NCBI GenBank assembly: GCA_034687125.1 | Contig: JAQGBZ010000025.1 | Coordinates: 326,094 to 390,093 of the forward strand | Reading direction: 5' to 3' | Source: Neelides folsomi | Lineage: Eukaryota; Arthropoda; Collembola; Neelipleona; Neelidae | DNA length: 64,000 nt | In this document: positions 22,901 to 36,600 of the stretch, one piece after another | Layout of the letters: each line of letters begins with the position of its first letter | Numbering within the stretch: position 1 is the stretch's first letter | Program-made: the position numbers and the translations under genes | The notes under the pieces: model-generated | Told to the model about the DNA's origin: nothing | Databases searched by the model: none | The model's input: the letters and a program-made list of their open reading frames with translations, nothing else

Positions 22901-25639
22901 TGAAGATAAATCAGAAATTCTTAATATGCATGCCATAAATGTTAAAAAGTGAGTTAAAGTGTTAGTGTTAAATCTGACAATCAAATCATAAATTTTATGT
23001 GTTTTATAAAATAAGGTTCGAATTCGTGATGATCCGATCGTAAGACTTACATGCCCATTTTGCAAAGAACCCCAAAATCTCTCCGAAGACACAGATATGG
23101 GCGGAGAGTATTTGAACAATTTGGACATTATGCTTAAAAATCTTCTTGACAAAAATCACCACGAAATGTTCCAAAGGAAAATGAGGGATTGGACGTTGGC
23201 TAAAACTCCAAATTTCAAATGGTGCTCAAAAGTAATGCAAGTTTCAGTTTTCTCTGCATGGGAAATTAATTAATTTTGACAAATCTTTTTGAATACATTT
23301 TGAATTCAACGACTTGTTTGCACGGAACGATGAACGATATTAAATACTTCTGTATTTATTTACAATTTACGACTTTTTTGCATTTAATTTAATTTAATAC
23401 ATATTTTGACTGTTTAGTGTTCATCAGGGTTTATCACTGAACCTCTCCAAACACGCTTGGTTTGTCCCGACTGTTCTGCTGTAACTTGTGCAATTTGCCT
23501 TGAACCCGTAAGTTTATTGGGCCTGTAATCAAATATTTAAACAAAATGAAATTAGTAAATTTAAGTAAACTACAACTACTTGTATAAGTTATTCAAAATA
23601 TATTAATTTTCACAGTGGGATAAAAATCATGATCATAAGGACACCAACGTGGTTGTGTGCGACAGCATTGGAAAATCAGTTGTTGAATACCTGAATGAGA
23701 ATTGTATCGAATGTCCAAGATGTCATCTTAAATTTGCATTAGCCAGAGGTGGCTGTATGCATTTGACATGTACTCAATGTCAATATGAATTTTGTAAGAA
23801 TTTTATGAATTTTATCAAACCTACAAAATAAATTATTAAATATGGAAAATTATACTTGACGTAAAAGCTCGCTGTTTTTAAAGTGAAAGGAAATTTTAAT
23901 TTACATAAAGGCTCAGGATGTTCCGCCCTTTTCTCAATGGGAGGAAAATGCAAAGTGACGGAATATTGCCCTAAACTTGGTCTTCACGCTCATCATCCCA
24001 GAAACTGCCTTTATTTTCTGAGAGACAAAGAATCCACTTCCTTGGCTAAGCTCCTTGAAGTATTAAAGGAATAAAAGTTTATGACTATAATCATCTTTAC
24101 ATACTATTAAGAGTGTGAGCTATGATGAAGAATAGATTGAAAATCAATATTTATCCTTTTATTAAGGAAAATTCCATCCCATTCCTCAAGGAAACTTTGG
24201 ATTCCAATGGATGCGACGGGGGGAAAACGAGGAAGTGCAAAGTTCCAATTCAAAAGGAAGTAGGAGATGGATTGGAAGATGACTTTTGTGGAGCTGAAGC
24301 TCCATTAGGATTTGCAGCCGTTTGCAAGTAAAGGGTCATATTGATTCTAAATTTATGTTATTAAATCAGAAATCAATTGAAAAGAAATCAGAAAAGACCA
24401 AATGACTCGGCCATTAAAGGGATTATTTTTATGGGAATGTTCGAATAGGAATCATTACATTGAATACCTCGGCCTTTTAATATGGCAAAACCGTCTGGAT
24501 CCCATTTCCATCCTGAGCAATGACGATTTGGAGACAATCATACGAAGACATTCGCTCAAAATATTTCCAGGAAAGCCGATGGGAATTTCTGAATTAGATC
24601 ATCGAACAAAATTACTCAAGGTATTCCTACAATTAAATAAACATTTTAACATTTAATTATTCAAATGCGCATCAATTTGGAAATTACTTAAACGTTTAAT
24701 ACAATTTTTAGTATTTGGTTCTTATTAAAGATATTAAACGAGGATTAAATACAGAGTAGTTATATGGTACAAATACTTTATGGTATATATATATATATTG
24801 AAGTTAAAGTGTATGTATATTTGATTACCTATAAATCTTAAGTATCTTTCAAATGCGTCATTTCCCAAAGTTTTTTGCCCCTATAAATATTATTGAGTAC
24901 ATAAACATCCACTTTATTACATAAAAATTGGAAACTCATTTTAATTTTATAGAACTTTGTCATAAACTTGTTTAGACAAAAATTGCCACTTAAATTGAAA
25001 GCGCCGAAAGCTTTTAAAAATTGACGTCAATCACTTAATTCTTATTATTAAACACCAGTTTAATTCTAAACCAGTTTTCAATTTACATTTAAATTTGTTC
25101 ACACAAAGTCTTAAGTTGTTGGTTATTGCATAAGAGACCTTATCTCACTTTTATAAATATACACCTTTTCCAAAAATATCATTTTTTGAAGGAGCTTCTT
25201 CTTATCGAATCGCTACAGACAAATACTATGTACATAAATAAGCATTAGAGTTCTCATCTCGTCAATATTATCCAGTTCTTATCGATAGTTCACCCAATCA
25301 TAAATTACTTACAAACATTTTATCACTTAAACTTACCATTAATGGTTAATGCTAGTTAGACAGATTTTATTCCTTAGAATAAGTGTGACTATAAGCATTT
25401 CTTAATATTTGAAAGTCCTTCACGTTATATCTATTTTCAAATATTAAAAGTAAATAAACACACACGTCGAAAATTACTTAAATACAAGTACTCAATGGTG
25501 AAATATTTACAATGAAAATAAAATATTTAGTCAATTATGAATCATAAATCCATAAATTATATTTTCATCAAAGAATTGGACAAAGATTTAAAATGTTTTG
25601 TTTATTTAGGTAATAAATGAAGAGATCCCGTTGAAGTAA
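13924..25639 (+). CDS. LUBEL: LUBEL/HOIP-like linear-ubiquitin E3 ligase (RBR type)
   Basis: The product would build Met1-linked ubiquitin chains, a cytosolic role in immune and stress signalling in the HOIP family. The 27 exons are 13924-14004, 14075-14195, 14307-14385, 14673-14727, 14822-14960, 15038-15154, 15659-15747, 16442-16894, 17077-17221, 17336-17466, 18302-18418, 18684-18812, 19174-19356, 19418-19504, 19568-19718, 19806-19831, 20228-20459, 21051-22159, 22299-22490, 22629-22691, 23016-23231, 23418-23507, 23616-23793, 23911-24059, 24167-24327, 24449-24620 and 25610-25639. They give 1564 residues and phases agree throughout. Domains in order: B-box-like zinc finger from about residue 72 (CGLC...CEMC), Pro-rich linkers, one NZF finger (WSCSFC...CTIC, 370-389), UBA-type region (614-778, with [11 protein letters not shown]), acidic and N-x-Q-K-D repeat linker (779-1148), a second UBA, RING1 (QLC...CPFC), IBR, RING2 with catalytic Cys near 1382 ([10 protein letters not shown]), and the LDD ([13 protein letters not shown]). 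The last exon encodes only VINEEIPLK. An upstream 5' exon cannot be excluded. Confidence 0.94.
16150..16226. mobile_element. mariner-like miniature element, copy A
   Basis: This 77-bp hairpin lies in LUBEL intron 7. The left arm TACAGGGTGGTCCATAAATT and the complement of the right arm, TACAAGGTGGGCCATAAGTT, differ at three positions. Both continue into GCTTT. The ends begin and end with TA, and there is no coding capacity. CAGGGTG ends next to TA are typical of Tc1/mariner-derived MITEs. Confidence 0.75.
16317..16394. mobile_element. mariner-like miniature element, copy B
   Basis: This second 78-bp hairpin is in the same LUBEL intron, about 90 bp after copy A. Its arms share GTCAAAAGTTGCTTTCTTTT and it ends in CCCTGTA. 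The left tip has lost about two bases relative to the right tip. Confidence 0.75.
19961..20020. mobile_element. mariner-like miniature element, copy C, left end decayed
   Basis: This lies in LUBEL intron 16. It shares AGTTGCTTTCTTTTTTAT and AAGAAAGCAACTTATAGCCC with copies A and B and ends CACCCTGTA. The outer left inverted-repeat tip is missing or diverged. Confidence 0.65.
22773..22892. repeat. near-perfect 38-bp inverted repeat (hairpin) in a LUBEL intron
   Basis: Arms at about 22774-22811 and 22855-22892 match at 34 of 38 positions when one is reverse-complemented, and the four mismatches are contiguous. The loop is 43 bp. Arm ends read ATTTTGGGGTAATA. It may be a fold-back or MITE-type insertion, but no clear target-site duplication is visible. 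Confidence 0.85.
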
Positions 25640-28635
25640 TGAGAAAAGCTTAAATGGAAGAAGCCATATCTGAAGATTTTTTATATTGAGTTCCAAAGGA
25701 GAATTTTACATTTTATGAATTAAGTAGTTTTTAATTTTTTAGTCAATTAAACGATACGATTTTTAACATTTTTCGGTAGCTGGTTAACACCTTTATATCA
25801 TTAAGCGCTATGTTATATTTAAATGATGTTCTTACCATCAAACACTACCGGTTAACAACAAGTAGAATAGCTCTATACTAAATACTCGTATAAATACACA
25901 CTTTAAAAATTAATCAGCAAAGGAGGCGTTCTAATATAAAAAGTTTATCTTATAATTGTCTTAAATAAATGTATTTTGGGTATAAAATACGATTATACCT
26001 TGTGACATTAAATTATCTATTTATACCAAATATTTGGTATTTGGAATTTCAATCATTTAAACATTATTTAATGATTGGACGTCATTTTGTTTATTACATT
26101 GTTATATAGTCAATTTTGTGTTTAGTTTGCTAGACCTGATATGTATGGTATACTCGAAAGTTATATGCGTTTATTTAAATATAAGTAGTTTCATCAGTAG
26201 AGGTATATTTAAGTATTAAACCAAACAAGGGTAAAAAAAAGTGAACAATTCAAAATGGTTTATGACTTTATACATAAATTTATATAGGCGTAGCTATTGT
26301 CGTAGTCGTTAAGTTGAGTTTATGTGTGAGATTTGAAATATTGTTACTTTGTTACTCTTAATGGTGTTCGTTAATAGGTTTTCAAAAATTAATAATAATA
26401 CATATATCTCATATGTATAAAGATAACTAGAAAATAGTAGAATCCAAGAAAAAATGATTCACACTGAACTACTCCGGATCACGGAGTTTTATAGATTAGT
26501 AAAATACAAATAAAGATAAACTTTGTTCTTGTAGCTATATTTAAGTGAATTATACCATTTATGTAATAAGCCAATTACGATGATGTTTTTACGTATTCAT
26601 TCAAGTATTAATTTTATTCATTCGTTCATTCACAGAATTTTTACCTTGAATTTTTTTACCTGAATTCTGTACCTAAAAATGTATAGCAATTCCTGAAATA
26701 AAAGAACGACTATAAACAATCTTGTTTCTTGTAACTTTCCTATGCATTTAATATTTGCATACATCAAAGGAAAACTTTATTTGCATTCATTGCATCACTC
26801 GAGAAATTCTAAAGGTGGAGAGTTTGGTATTTTTATTATTTAATTGATTTATTATTATTGGCAAGAAGATTCAGGATGGAAATAAATGTCGGTGAACAAC
26901 ATGACCCAAAGAACTTTTTAACCACGTTCCTATCACATTCATGAAAGCGGTTATTTAACGCTGTTCTACAACAAAAATACAAATATGGAATGAGGATTGA
27001 CAAGATATTAATGCAAATTTAAAGAAAAATATCGTACGATACTTTTTTATCATCGGTCAAATGCAAATAAAAGGAAATGAAGATTTATATTACATACCAA
27101 CGTACAATAATAAAATTCCTATACCTGTGCAAATTCAAATTGAAACGTGTCGAGGTTAGCGAATCTACATACTATTTTACCTTCTTATTTTTTAATCTGT
27201 GAGGAACAACAAAGAAATATGAAAAAAATATAAGGAACAATAATAAAGAATAATCCTGGACCTACAAAATTACTTGAATAATCGAATATCCGTATTCACT
27301 ATTCGCAAAATTAACTCTTCTTTTTTATAATAATCCGGGCAATATTATTCTCCTGATTTAGCTTACCTCTGACATAAAATCAACATAGACTAATTAATGG
27401 ATGGTATGCATTATGTATAATTAATTAATAATGTATGATGATAATGATTATATCAAGCTTAAAGTTAATTGAATTAGAATGTACACCATTTAAATATTTA
27501 TATTAAATTGCGCAAGATTAAATACAAATTATGTAAATGACGCTTAAATAACATTTTTTTCCTTCCAAGAACATGATGTTCGGACGAGATGTACTTATCT
27601 TTAAATATCAAGTACACTAGTTGAAGATATATTACAGATTATGTATCATGTAATATTTAGCTCCTTTGAATTCGCAAACAATACTGAATAAATAAAAAAA
27701 TGAGAAATAGCTCCTCGAGTTTTAATTTCCATATCTAGTTTTTGAAGCAATGTTCATCGGCCTGGTGGTAATCTCAACTTTTCATTAGGCAAGGCCATGA
27801 ATCCTCCATCTCTCTCATTACTTTCATTCCTCCGTCGTTCCTCCTCAGACGCCACAATTGATGATCCACCTCGAAGACTTGATACAATTTACGCGGAGGT
27901 TTTTAATAATTTAAAATTTCCAACCAAAAAGGAATTTCCTTCTTCCACTACACAAAACATCCAGATGATGAATGATGGAAGAATAAATTAAATAATAGAA
28001 AGCTCTCTTGGACCTCTGGCCTGGTTAGTATTCAAAACATCTCAATATTTCAATGAAAATTCTACTCCGAGACGCCACAACTACGTCTGTAACATTCTAT
28101 CCAATTGACTCAACTTTAGTCAACAAAGGAGTAAATAAATAAACTTAAATTAAATAAACTCAAATTAAATAAACCCAAATGATAATGATACGATTAAAGC
28201 CTATAAGAATAATAATAAATGAAACAACATAGTTAAATACAAGTTAAATATATGGTAGTAGAATCATAAAACCAAATGTAACCAGATTACTTCATAATTT
28301 GTCGTAAGGATTAAAATTTTTCTTCATGACCTTTGTTGTGTTCATGATGAGATTGGATGGTTTTGGTCCTTGGGCAAAGGGCCTTTAGCAGGGCAAGTTA
28401 AAGGCCTCATAAGTGAAGTCATTGGTGAAGTGACAAATAAAGTCCCGAAGGTGGAATGCGGTGGGTGTCCTCAGCGTCATTTCGCAAGAGGTGGCCAATG
28501 GGGCTCAAACCACTGCGTCCTTCCCACCTCAGCGGCCAATGTGGTGGGGGTGTCCCTTAGGGCGAAGAAAACTGGAATGAGTCGGCAGTTGAAAAGGTCC
28601 AACTGCGTCTTAGAGATCCTCACTCACATCACTCC
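25640..28635. other. intergenic between LUBEL and TAT, with TAT leader
   Basis: Up to about 28300 this is AT-rich with no supported exon; a frame at 27797-27991 has no recognisable family. The 28370-28635 segment is markedly GC-richer and directly precedes the TAT start codon. It is open in one frame but that frame does not lead into the TAT frame, so it is best read as 5' UTR or promoter. Confidence 0.55.
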
Positions 28636-31600
28636 ATGCCGAATACGAGCGACAGCAATTCAGGGCAAGGAAACATGAGCCAGCAGAGCGGCGGGGCAAA
28701 GGGTGGCGGGAAATGGAAGGTTCAACCCTCGACGTTTGCTCTACAAACCCACAACCCAATTCGGGAAGTTGTGGATGTTTTAAAGGTAGCAATAAACTCT
28801 TTTAAGAATATTTCATCAGTTTTATTTCCCAAATTAAAACTTTAATTAAAATTCCAACAATTAAAGTCTTCTTATTCAATGCTAAATAAATGTTATTTAA
28901 TATTAAATGTTATTTAACATGTAAATTTAATGTAGATGGATCCGAATCCAGAGAAGGAACTCATCGCTTTATCAATTGGTAATTGATGCTTTAAATATTT
29001 TAACATTTTGATTAAAAGCCCAGAAGGAAATTATTTTTAAAGTTTAATGGCTTTTGGTTAAAGCTAAAGAATAGTTCAAAATTGATACTTTTAATTATTT
29101 TAAACATAGAATTGCTCTACTTTTAAACCTAGACAGATGTAAAATTAAACCAACAACACATTTGAATAGATTTTCCTTTCACTTTCAACACACGTCTGGT
29201 CCTTAGAGATCTTCGGAGATGATTTTCTTGAGAGATTTAGAATTTTTGAAGGGTTCATAATAAATAAATGAAAATTACGATAATATTCATATTAACATTA
29301 TAGGCTAGGTAAAATTGAGAAAAGTTTTGTAGATTGTAATATTTAATTTAATAACTAAAAGCTTCTTGTCGATTCTCAGTACACAAGTAAATGGAGTAAA
29401 TGTATAAAGCCCCATAAAGTTCGACTGGACGAAGTCCAAGTTCCTTCTCTCTTCTCAGACTCCAATTTCTCAATAGAAGACATGAGGATTGTAGGGAAGG
29501 ATCTACTTATAAATAGGATGACTCAAGGCTGTAAGAGACAACTCAAAGATTCTCTGACTCATTCACATCTTTTCTATCTACAAAAATTCTTCCAGACGAA
29601 TCTTACCTTACATATAAAATATACAATATACAAATTTGTATTTGCATTGAACAACTTTTAGATATTTAATAGCAATTTCTTTCCACTTTTAATAGCAATT
29701 TCTTTCCACTTTTCACTTTTTTGAACTCGTCTGGAATTTTAAGATTTACATATACAATATTACATATACTGTAATATACAAAATGTATAAATCCAGTAGA
29801 CGTTCTATTAATCAATTACTTTATATAAGTTCCACCTGGTTCTCTCATTAAATAAGTTCTTTAGTGCTCATGAACTGAACTGAAGGTAATAAAAGAGATG
29901 TTGATTCCAATGGATAAAAATCAAAGTTCGTACAACTCTGACGTAAAGAGAGGTAGCCGATGGAGGGGAGAATTTATAATAAATTATGATGTTAGGATTA
30001 TGAACTCGTTTTTAAATTATGCATACTTTTACAGAATGCCTTCGCGAATCTTGAGTCAATTGACAAAGAGACACATGTACTTACACATGTACTTACAGAT
30101 CTATTACATGGTAATCTGTCAGAACCCATTTTTTCTCAACCAATCCAGATTTGTATGGCCAACAATGGAACTTGAAAAAATTACAGCTTTCTTCATGAAC
30201 TATTTTTTCACCAAATCTTAATTCTGTTCACTTTATCATATTTTGTATGTATTTTTGATGTTGAGGAATTATATTGGATTGAAGAGTGTCATTGGAAGTG
30301 ACATTTTTTTGATCATTTTAATGTCAAAATCTCCATACAAGTTATTGGATCATACGCACACGCTTCAATGCTTCAACCTCTCAATCAAACTTTGTCCTTT
30401 TCGTACTCTATTACCTTCCATTATTTACATTCTTTGATTAAACAATCTTTATGTTTAAATACATTTATCACAATGGACATGAGCAATGTATAGATTTTTA
30501 TAAACGACTACAACGACTATTTATACAGTATTTGTATTCTAATGGTTTTGTGTATAAATACTATTTAGAATTAATGTGATGGTTCGTACATGAGCAGAGT
30601 GATAATTAGGTTCTATCTAATTTAAAAGAATGTCCAACTACTAATATGCTTGGACAAGCTTTGGACATTTCAATCAATGTAATTAATGTAATGGAATTAA
30701 TAATACAAGGGGAGCTGTAAGGGGAACTTTTACATTATTCAAACAGATATCATGTTACATATAATGATATATTTATGTACTTGGAGTTAGGCTGAATATG
30801 TGTATGGAATAAAGGCATCAATTATCAATAGTATGTGGGAAAAGTGAAGAAGCATGTAAGCAGAGTGTAAAACATAAAGTTTGCAAGCAACGCAAATAAA
30901 TTCTCGAAGCGAATGCCAAAAAGATCCCAACCAGAAACTCCCAATGATAAAAGAGTTGAGAGAGTTTGGAAAGAAACCGGATTCCTCATTTTACACTCAA
31001 ATTTTATTTCCCTCCACCTCATGTTAATTCGTCTAGACGGTTGAATGATTAAATAAATATAAATATACAAAATGATTTTTGTATAAAGCTAAACCTTCGC
31101 CTTCATTGGTTCCCTCAACAACCGTCCGAGGGGAAGGTTTCATCCTTATTCAGGAAAGTTTGCATTTTTAACCCTTGAATCGTAAAATTGTAATTTTTAG
31201 AGATTGCCAACTCAAGGTTATCAGGATTGAGATATTCTAGATTTGCAATCGGATCAGAAAAATTATCAATTTCATATACGTCGCTTCTTAATGAAACAAA
31301 GGTGTAGGGTTGAATTTTAATAAGAGCAGAGGGATTTTACTAACATTAAGATGGATTTTAAAGGTGGTTTGAAAAATTCCTCCTCGATTAAGTGAAGAAA
31401 AAAACATTTTTTAGTGTTTACAATGAATAAATTTGACGACGACATTTTGCTTTTAATTTTCCTACTATGCTTGATCTTGATCTTTAATGATTCAATAACT
31501 TGAATGACGAGATGTAATTTTCCATTAAATAACTAAATAAATTAAACTTGATGGTTAAGGTGACCCTACAATATTCGGGAACTTGAAGCCTCACAAGGCG

Positions 31601-33673
31601 ATCATCACAGCTATGGAGAAATCCCTCGCTGCCAACACTTTCAATGGCTATGCCCCAACTGTTGGGTATATCAATGCCAGAACAGCCGTCGCCAATTTTT
31701 ACTCAACACCTGAAGCCCCGCTTGAGCCAAGTGTAATTTAAATGACATTTAAAGAAAATATCAAATATTGACAAATATCAATACAATTTGATATCAATAC
31801 GATGATGATTAATATCAATTCTATTGTATCAAATATTTGGGAATATTAGGATGTGATTTTGTGCAGTGGGGCTTCTCACGCCTTGGACCTCTGCATCTCA
31901 GCGATTGCTTCCAGAGGTCAAAATATTCTCATGCCCCGACCGGGATTCTCAATTTACAGAACACTTGCAAATGGATATGGAATCCAAACAAAGCATTATA
32001 ATCTTCTGGTAATTTTAATTACAATTATCTACTAAGGATCAATTTAAATTATTACCATTAATTTAAAAAAGATTATTAAAATTGAATATAAAAGTATGTG
32101 TATTTAAATAATGCCATAATTTCCTTTGTGCATACAAAAGCATTGGTGAAAGTAGAGAAAGGTAATATGCCTTAAGGGCATATATACATTTAATTAATTA
32201 AATAAAATTAATAAAATTAAAATTTTACAATTTTTAGCCCCAAAATGGATGGGAAGTTGATTTGGCACATCTTGAGTCTTTAATTGACTCCAAGACGGCT
32301 GCAATTGTTGTGAACAATCCGAGCAATCCTTGCGGGTCTGTTTACGATGCAGAACATCTCAAAGCAATTCTTGACATCGCTCTCAGACATCAAATTCCAA
32401 TCATTGCTGATGAAATTTATGACTTCTTTGTAATTTTTAATATTTTGTTTCAACATTTATTACATATTTACTTTTATTACATCAATTAGCAATTAGCTAA
32501 TTAACAATTCAAGGTTGAATTAAGGAAAATGTTATTTCTAAATATGAAGGTCTTCAAAGGTGAAACTTTTCATCCTCTGGCCACACTTTCGACCCAAGTT
32601 CCAATTTTGACAACAAGTGGCTTGACCAAAAGGTATCTTAACGTAATTTCAAAAAAGCCTTTATAAAATGAATACATAATCAGGAACTTAAAGTTGGAAT
32701 GTAAAAATTAAAATAAAAATCAATTTTTCATTTAGATATTTGGTCCCTGGATGGAGAATGGGTTGGATTCTCATCCACGACCGAAACAATGTGTTTGGAA
32801 CAGAAGTGAGGAACGCTTTGCAATCTTTGAGCCAGCGAATTATCGGAAGCAACACGTTAATTCAAGGTGCTTTGCCTGACATTCTTGCAAATACTCCACA
32901 GTCTTTCTTCGATGACACAATTGCTCAAGTTGAGGTAAAAATTGAGCAATATTTTAAATAACATTAAATCCCAGTTATTGAATTTGTATTTACACTTTAA
33001 CAAAGAGCATAAAAATGGTAACCATAAAATGGTTATTGTCGCGAATTAGTAATTGAATTAATTAATTTTTTTGTATTTTTAAAGGCAAATGCTGAAGTGG
33101 CTTTTGAGAGACTTCAACTCTGCCCAGGACTTCATCCAGTAAAACCCAAAGGTGCCATGTATATGATGGTCGGAATCGAAATGAAGAGATACATGACCTT
33201 CGCAACAGAATTCCAATTTGTCGAACGGCTCTTATCAGAGCAATCCGTTTTTTGCCTACCTGGAAAGGTAACAATTACATTTACCTGTATAAACAATACA
33301 AGTAGGAATACCTATTAGTCAGAAAGTCAGAATATTTACTTCCCTAATTTATGCAACGCGTTCCACGCCTACTAAATTGACCTCCTCATTAGAACCATAA
33401 AGTTTTTATCCATCTTTTTATTACAATTACAATTTATTTAATAATTTATTGACACAGTGTTTCGAGTATGAAGATTACTTCAGAATCGTCCTCACCGTCC
33501 CATCAGACAAAATGTTGATTGCCTTGGATCGGATCATGGAGTTTTGCAATGAGCACTACACGGAAGACAAAAGCCCCAAAACAATCGTCAAGCTTGGAAA
33601 TGAAGAAGTTCAAATTGACCATCCGAACTTAACCTTCAGAAGCAACGAACTCTCCTCAATGGCCAAGACGTGA
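28636..33673 (+). CDS. TAT: tyrosine aminotransferase
   Basis: This PLP-dependent class-I aminotransferase transfers the amino group of tyrosine to 2-oxoglutarate, the first step of tyrosine breakdown. Exons: 28636-28785, 28936-28978, 31560-31732, 31850-32008, 32238-32429, 32550-32632, 32736-32934, 33085-33267, 33458-33673, giving 465 residues against about 454 in vertebrate TAT. Visible family motifs are [10 protein letters not shown] near the N-terminus, [31 protein letters not shown], and [16 protein letters not shown] with the Schiff-base lysine at residue 266. Intron 2 (28979-31559) is 2.6 kb and AT-rich. All junctions keep frame. The N-terminal 20 residues are Ser/Gly/Gln-rich and not conserved. 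The preceding GC-rich leader probably carries the promoter. Confidence 0.95.
29668..29713. repeat. 23-bp direct tandem duplication
   Basis: AATAGCAATTTCTTTCCACT plus TTT occurs twice in perfect tandem inside TAT intron 2. It is likely a replication-slippage duplication. Confidence 0.9.
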
Positions 33674-36600
33674 TTTCTCTCTCTCAATGAATGTGTACAC
33701 ATTCAATACAATTTAATTTCCAATTTTATTCCAATACTTATTTTAAACCCATATTAAATATATGACAATTAAGTTACAAGTGCTAAAATAAATTCATATA
33801 TTAAATATACCTATGTATTAAATTCATATATGTAATATGTATTAAATACATATTAAAAGCTTATATAATGAATATCGTTTAAACAAAGCCATTTACGGAA
33901 TAAATAAAGTGAATAATTAAATGTATTTTAGCTGCGGGTTCAGTGGATCAATCAATCGCTTAATATTTACGCAATATTTTACTTTAATGGCTACATCTAT
34001 CCAATAACTAGATGAAATAAAAATTATTAAATACTTGAAAAAAATAATAAATTCAACTATTGTACCAAATGGTCTTTATTAACTACAATTAGTATAAAAC
34101 TGACATTATCAACATGCCAAATTACGATTTTACGATCATGAGAGAATTATGAGATTATTTATTTTTGTGAATTAAATAAGAATACATTTTGACGAAAAAA
34201 ACGACAATTATGTATTTTTTATTTCACGTTTACTGAAAATTGATTCCAAAGTATCCTGAAAACACGATAGAGGAGATGGGCTTCAATTAAAATTAAAATT
34301 ACAATGTAATAAATATTATCTATTTTTATTTAAATGTAAGTAGAGTAATTAACATTATATCTTAAATATTTATATTATACCATCTATTTATACATAGATT
34401 TTCACATTGAAACATCTATTAGAACAATTAAAAGTATAATTAAGATTATTTATAAAAAGAAATCATTTAATTAATAATAAACTCTCAAATACATTAAAGA
34501 CTCATATATACAAATAATCTCGACTAAATGATGCAATTTTCCCCAAACGCTCACTTTTATGTATTTTTTGTTAGCTACTGTTATGTAGATTATGTGTCTT
34601 GCTCTCTAAAATTTAAGCTCAACTTGAAGGAAATTCTAAAATGAAAGGATTTATCTTAATGATTTATTAAATGAGAAAGTTTACGGAATTTCAAAACATG
34701 AAACAGGAGGAAACATTTTCAAAAAATGTAATAAAATAATTGAAATATTTAAAATGCTTTCGCTCAATAAAAAAGGCAGATTTTAGATGGTTTAAAAAGT
34801 TTAAAAGAAATTACTGATTGTAAAATTGATAAAATAAAAATATTTTGTATGAAACAAAATATGCAGAATTAAACAAGTTGGTTTAAAATATTCCATAAAG
34901 GCTATAAAATAATGAGTTAATATTTTGTAAATAAACTTAGCTGTAATTTAGATTAAAATTAAAGGTGAAAATTTTTCTGTTTTCATTTAAACTAATCTTC
35001 GATGTTGCGACTTAACCTACTTATTCCGATTTTAGCCAGGCCTTTAAAATTAAGTTAGAAAAATTAAAAGAATCCTTGTCGGTTCCACTTGTTATAGTTA
35101 TGTAATTAGTAATTAACTGTATTTTAACTATTGTCTTACATTTAATGTGAATTACAAAATTTCAAAATTAAACTGTTAATTTTGTAAATCCAAAAGAGTA
35201 AATTTATAAGACAGGGCTTAATGAACAATTTTTAAAGAAAATTGACAAATTGTGAACGTAACAGCAAACAGCACATTTTAATTCTACGCGCATTAATTAA
35301 AGTCATAATCATTATTAGGCATTTTAACACTATTAACCTTATCAGCTTAATTTTTACTTTTATGAATATTACACATAATGTGCTCAATTTAATTTCCACT
35401 TTCAGTTTACAATTATGACACTTGTTGAGATTATTCTAGACAGTATTATAAGGCATTGAGAAATAAACTTCAATTAACCTAATAGACCTCTTTACATTAT
35501 TTTTGGTTATTTGTCTTAAGTATGATAGACATACATTCATTAAGGGAATTATAGGCACTATAAGTTTTGATCATTTTTATCAATTTGGTGGCTATCTCAC
35601 AAAAATCAAAATCGGATTGTTCACAACTCGATTGAATCGAATTATTGAATAGAAAGTTCACAAAATTGATATTCATCATACAAAATATATCTTGTGAAAA
35701 TTGCATCTCGAAAGAATGTTTTTTTCCTCCTTATATTAAAAATATGATAATTTGCTAAATTGACACATGTAGCGTATGTTCATTGTACAAATAAATTGAG
35801 TATGTTTAACTCGTCAATTTAATATAATTTTCTATATAACTACACAGTCAAATATTCATATTAGGTTTTCTCAATTACAAGAGCAATTTTTAAACATTTG
35901 AGGGAAATTCGTTCTGCGATTAAAATTTTACTAATTAATATCCTAATTAAATTTATAATACAGATTTTATAGTTGTACCTCTATTAAAATATCTAATTTA
36001 ATTTACATTACAACTTTGTACTTAGCACAGCACAACTTATTTGAATACAGAAAAATGAAGCCAAATTAACAGTCAAAATTAGCGTTTAATCTCAAAACGT
36101 CTTATTGTACATTGCAAAGGTGGCGGATGGAACTATACACATCTATGCAGCTAATATAATCGGAAATAATTAAAATCAATTTTAACACAATTAGCAAGTA
36201 TAGCCATTAGCACTTTAAAAGTCAAAATATAACAACATGTTCATAGCACGCTAATAAGATCTAATAGAACATATTTAATATTCATAAGAGAAAATAACTT
36301 TAAACGAGCATTTAAAATATTTTCTGTCAAATCCAATAAAAAATGTTAAAATAAAATTAAACTAACTTTTGGCAATAAAGCGAGAAATCATTTAAACCTA
36401 ATTAATTAATCAATATAGAATAACCTACTTATAAATAAAAGATAACGATAGCTTTGAAGCCAAAAAAATCACCAAGTTCTTTCTTTTCATTTACCTGTTA
36501 AAAATAATAATTAAAAACTAAAACTGTCTGGAAGAATCATCAAGTGCATTTTATCAAATTTTAATAAAAATATCGTTCAAAGATATCACCCAACGACATA

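Noticed and set aside
23794-23910. Reading on past 23793 ([10 protein letters not shown], stop) or using the acceptor at 23882
   Set aside because: Only the 23794-23910 intron yields the RING2 pattern YEFC-SGC required for zinc binding.
28370-28678. 102-codon frame upstream of TAT
   Set aside because: It overlaps the TAT start in a different frame and shows no recognisable domain; treated as leader sequence.
29898-30437. Two plus-strand frames in TAT intron 2
   Set aside because: Low-complexity, Leu/Ile/Tyr-rich translations in AT-rich intron with no splice context or family resemblance.
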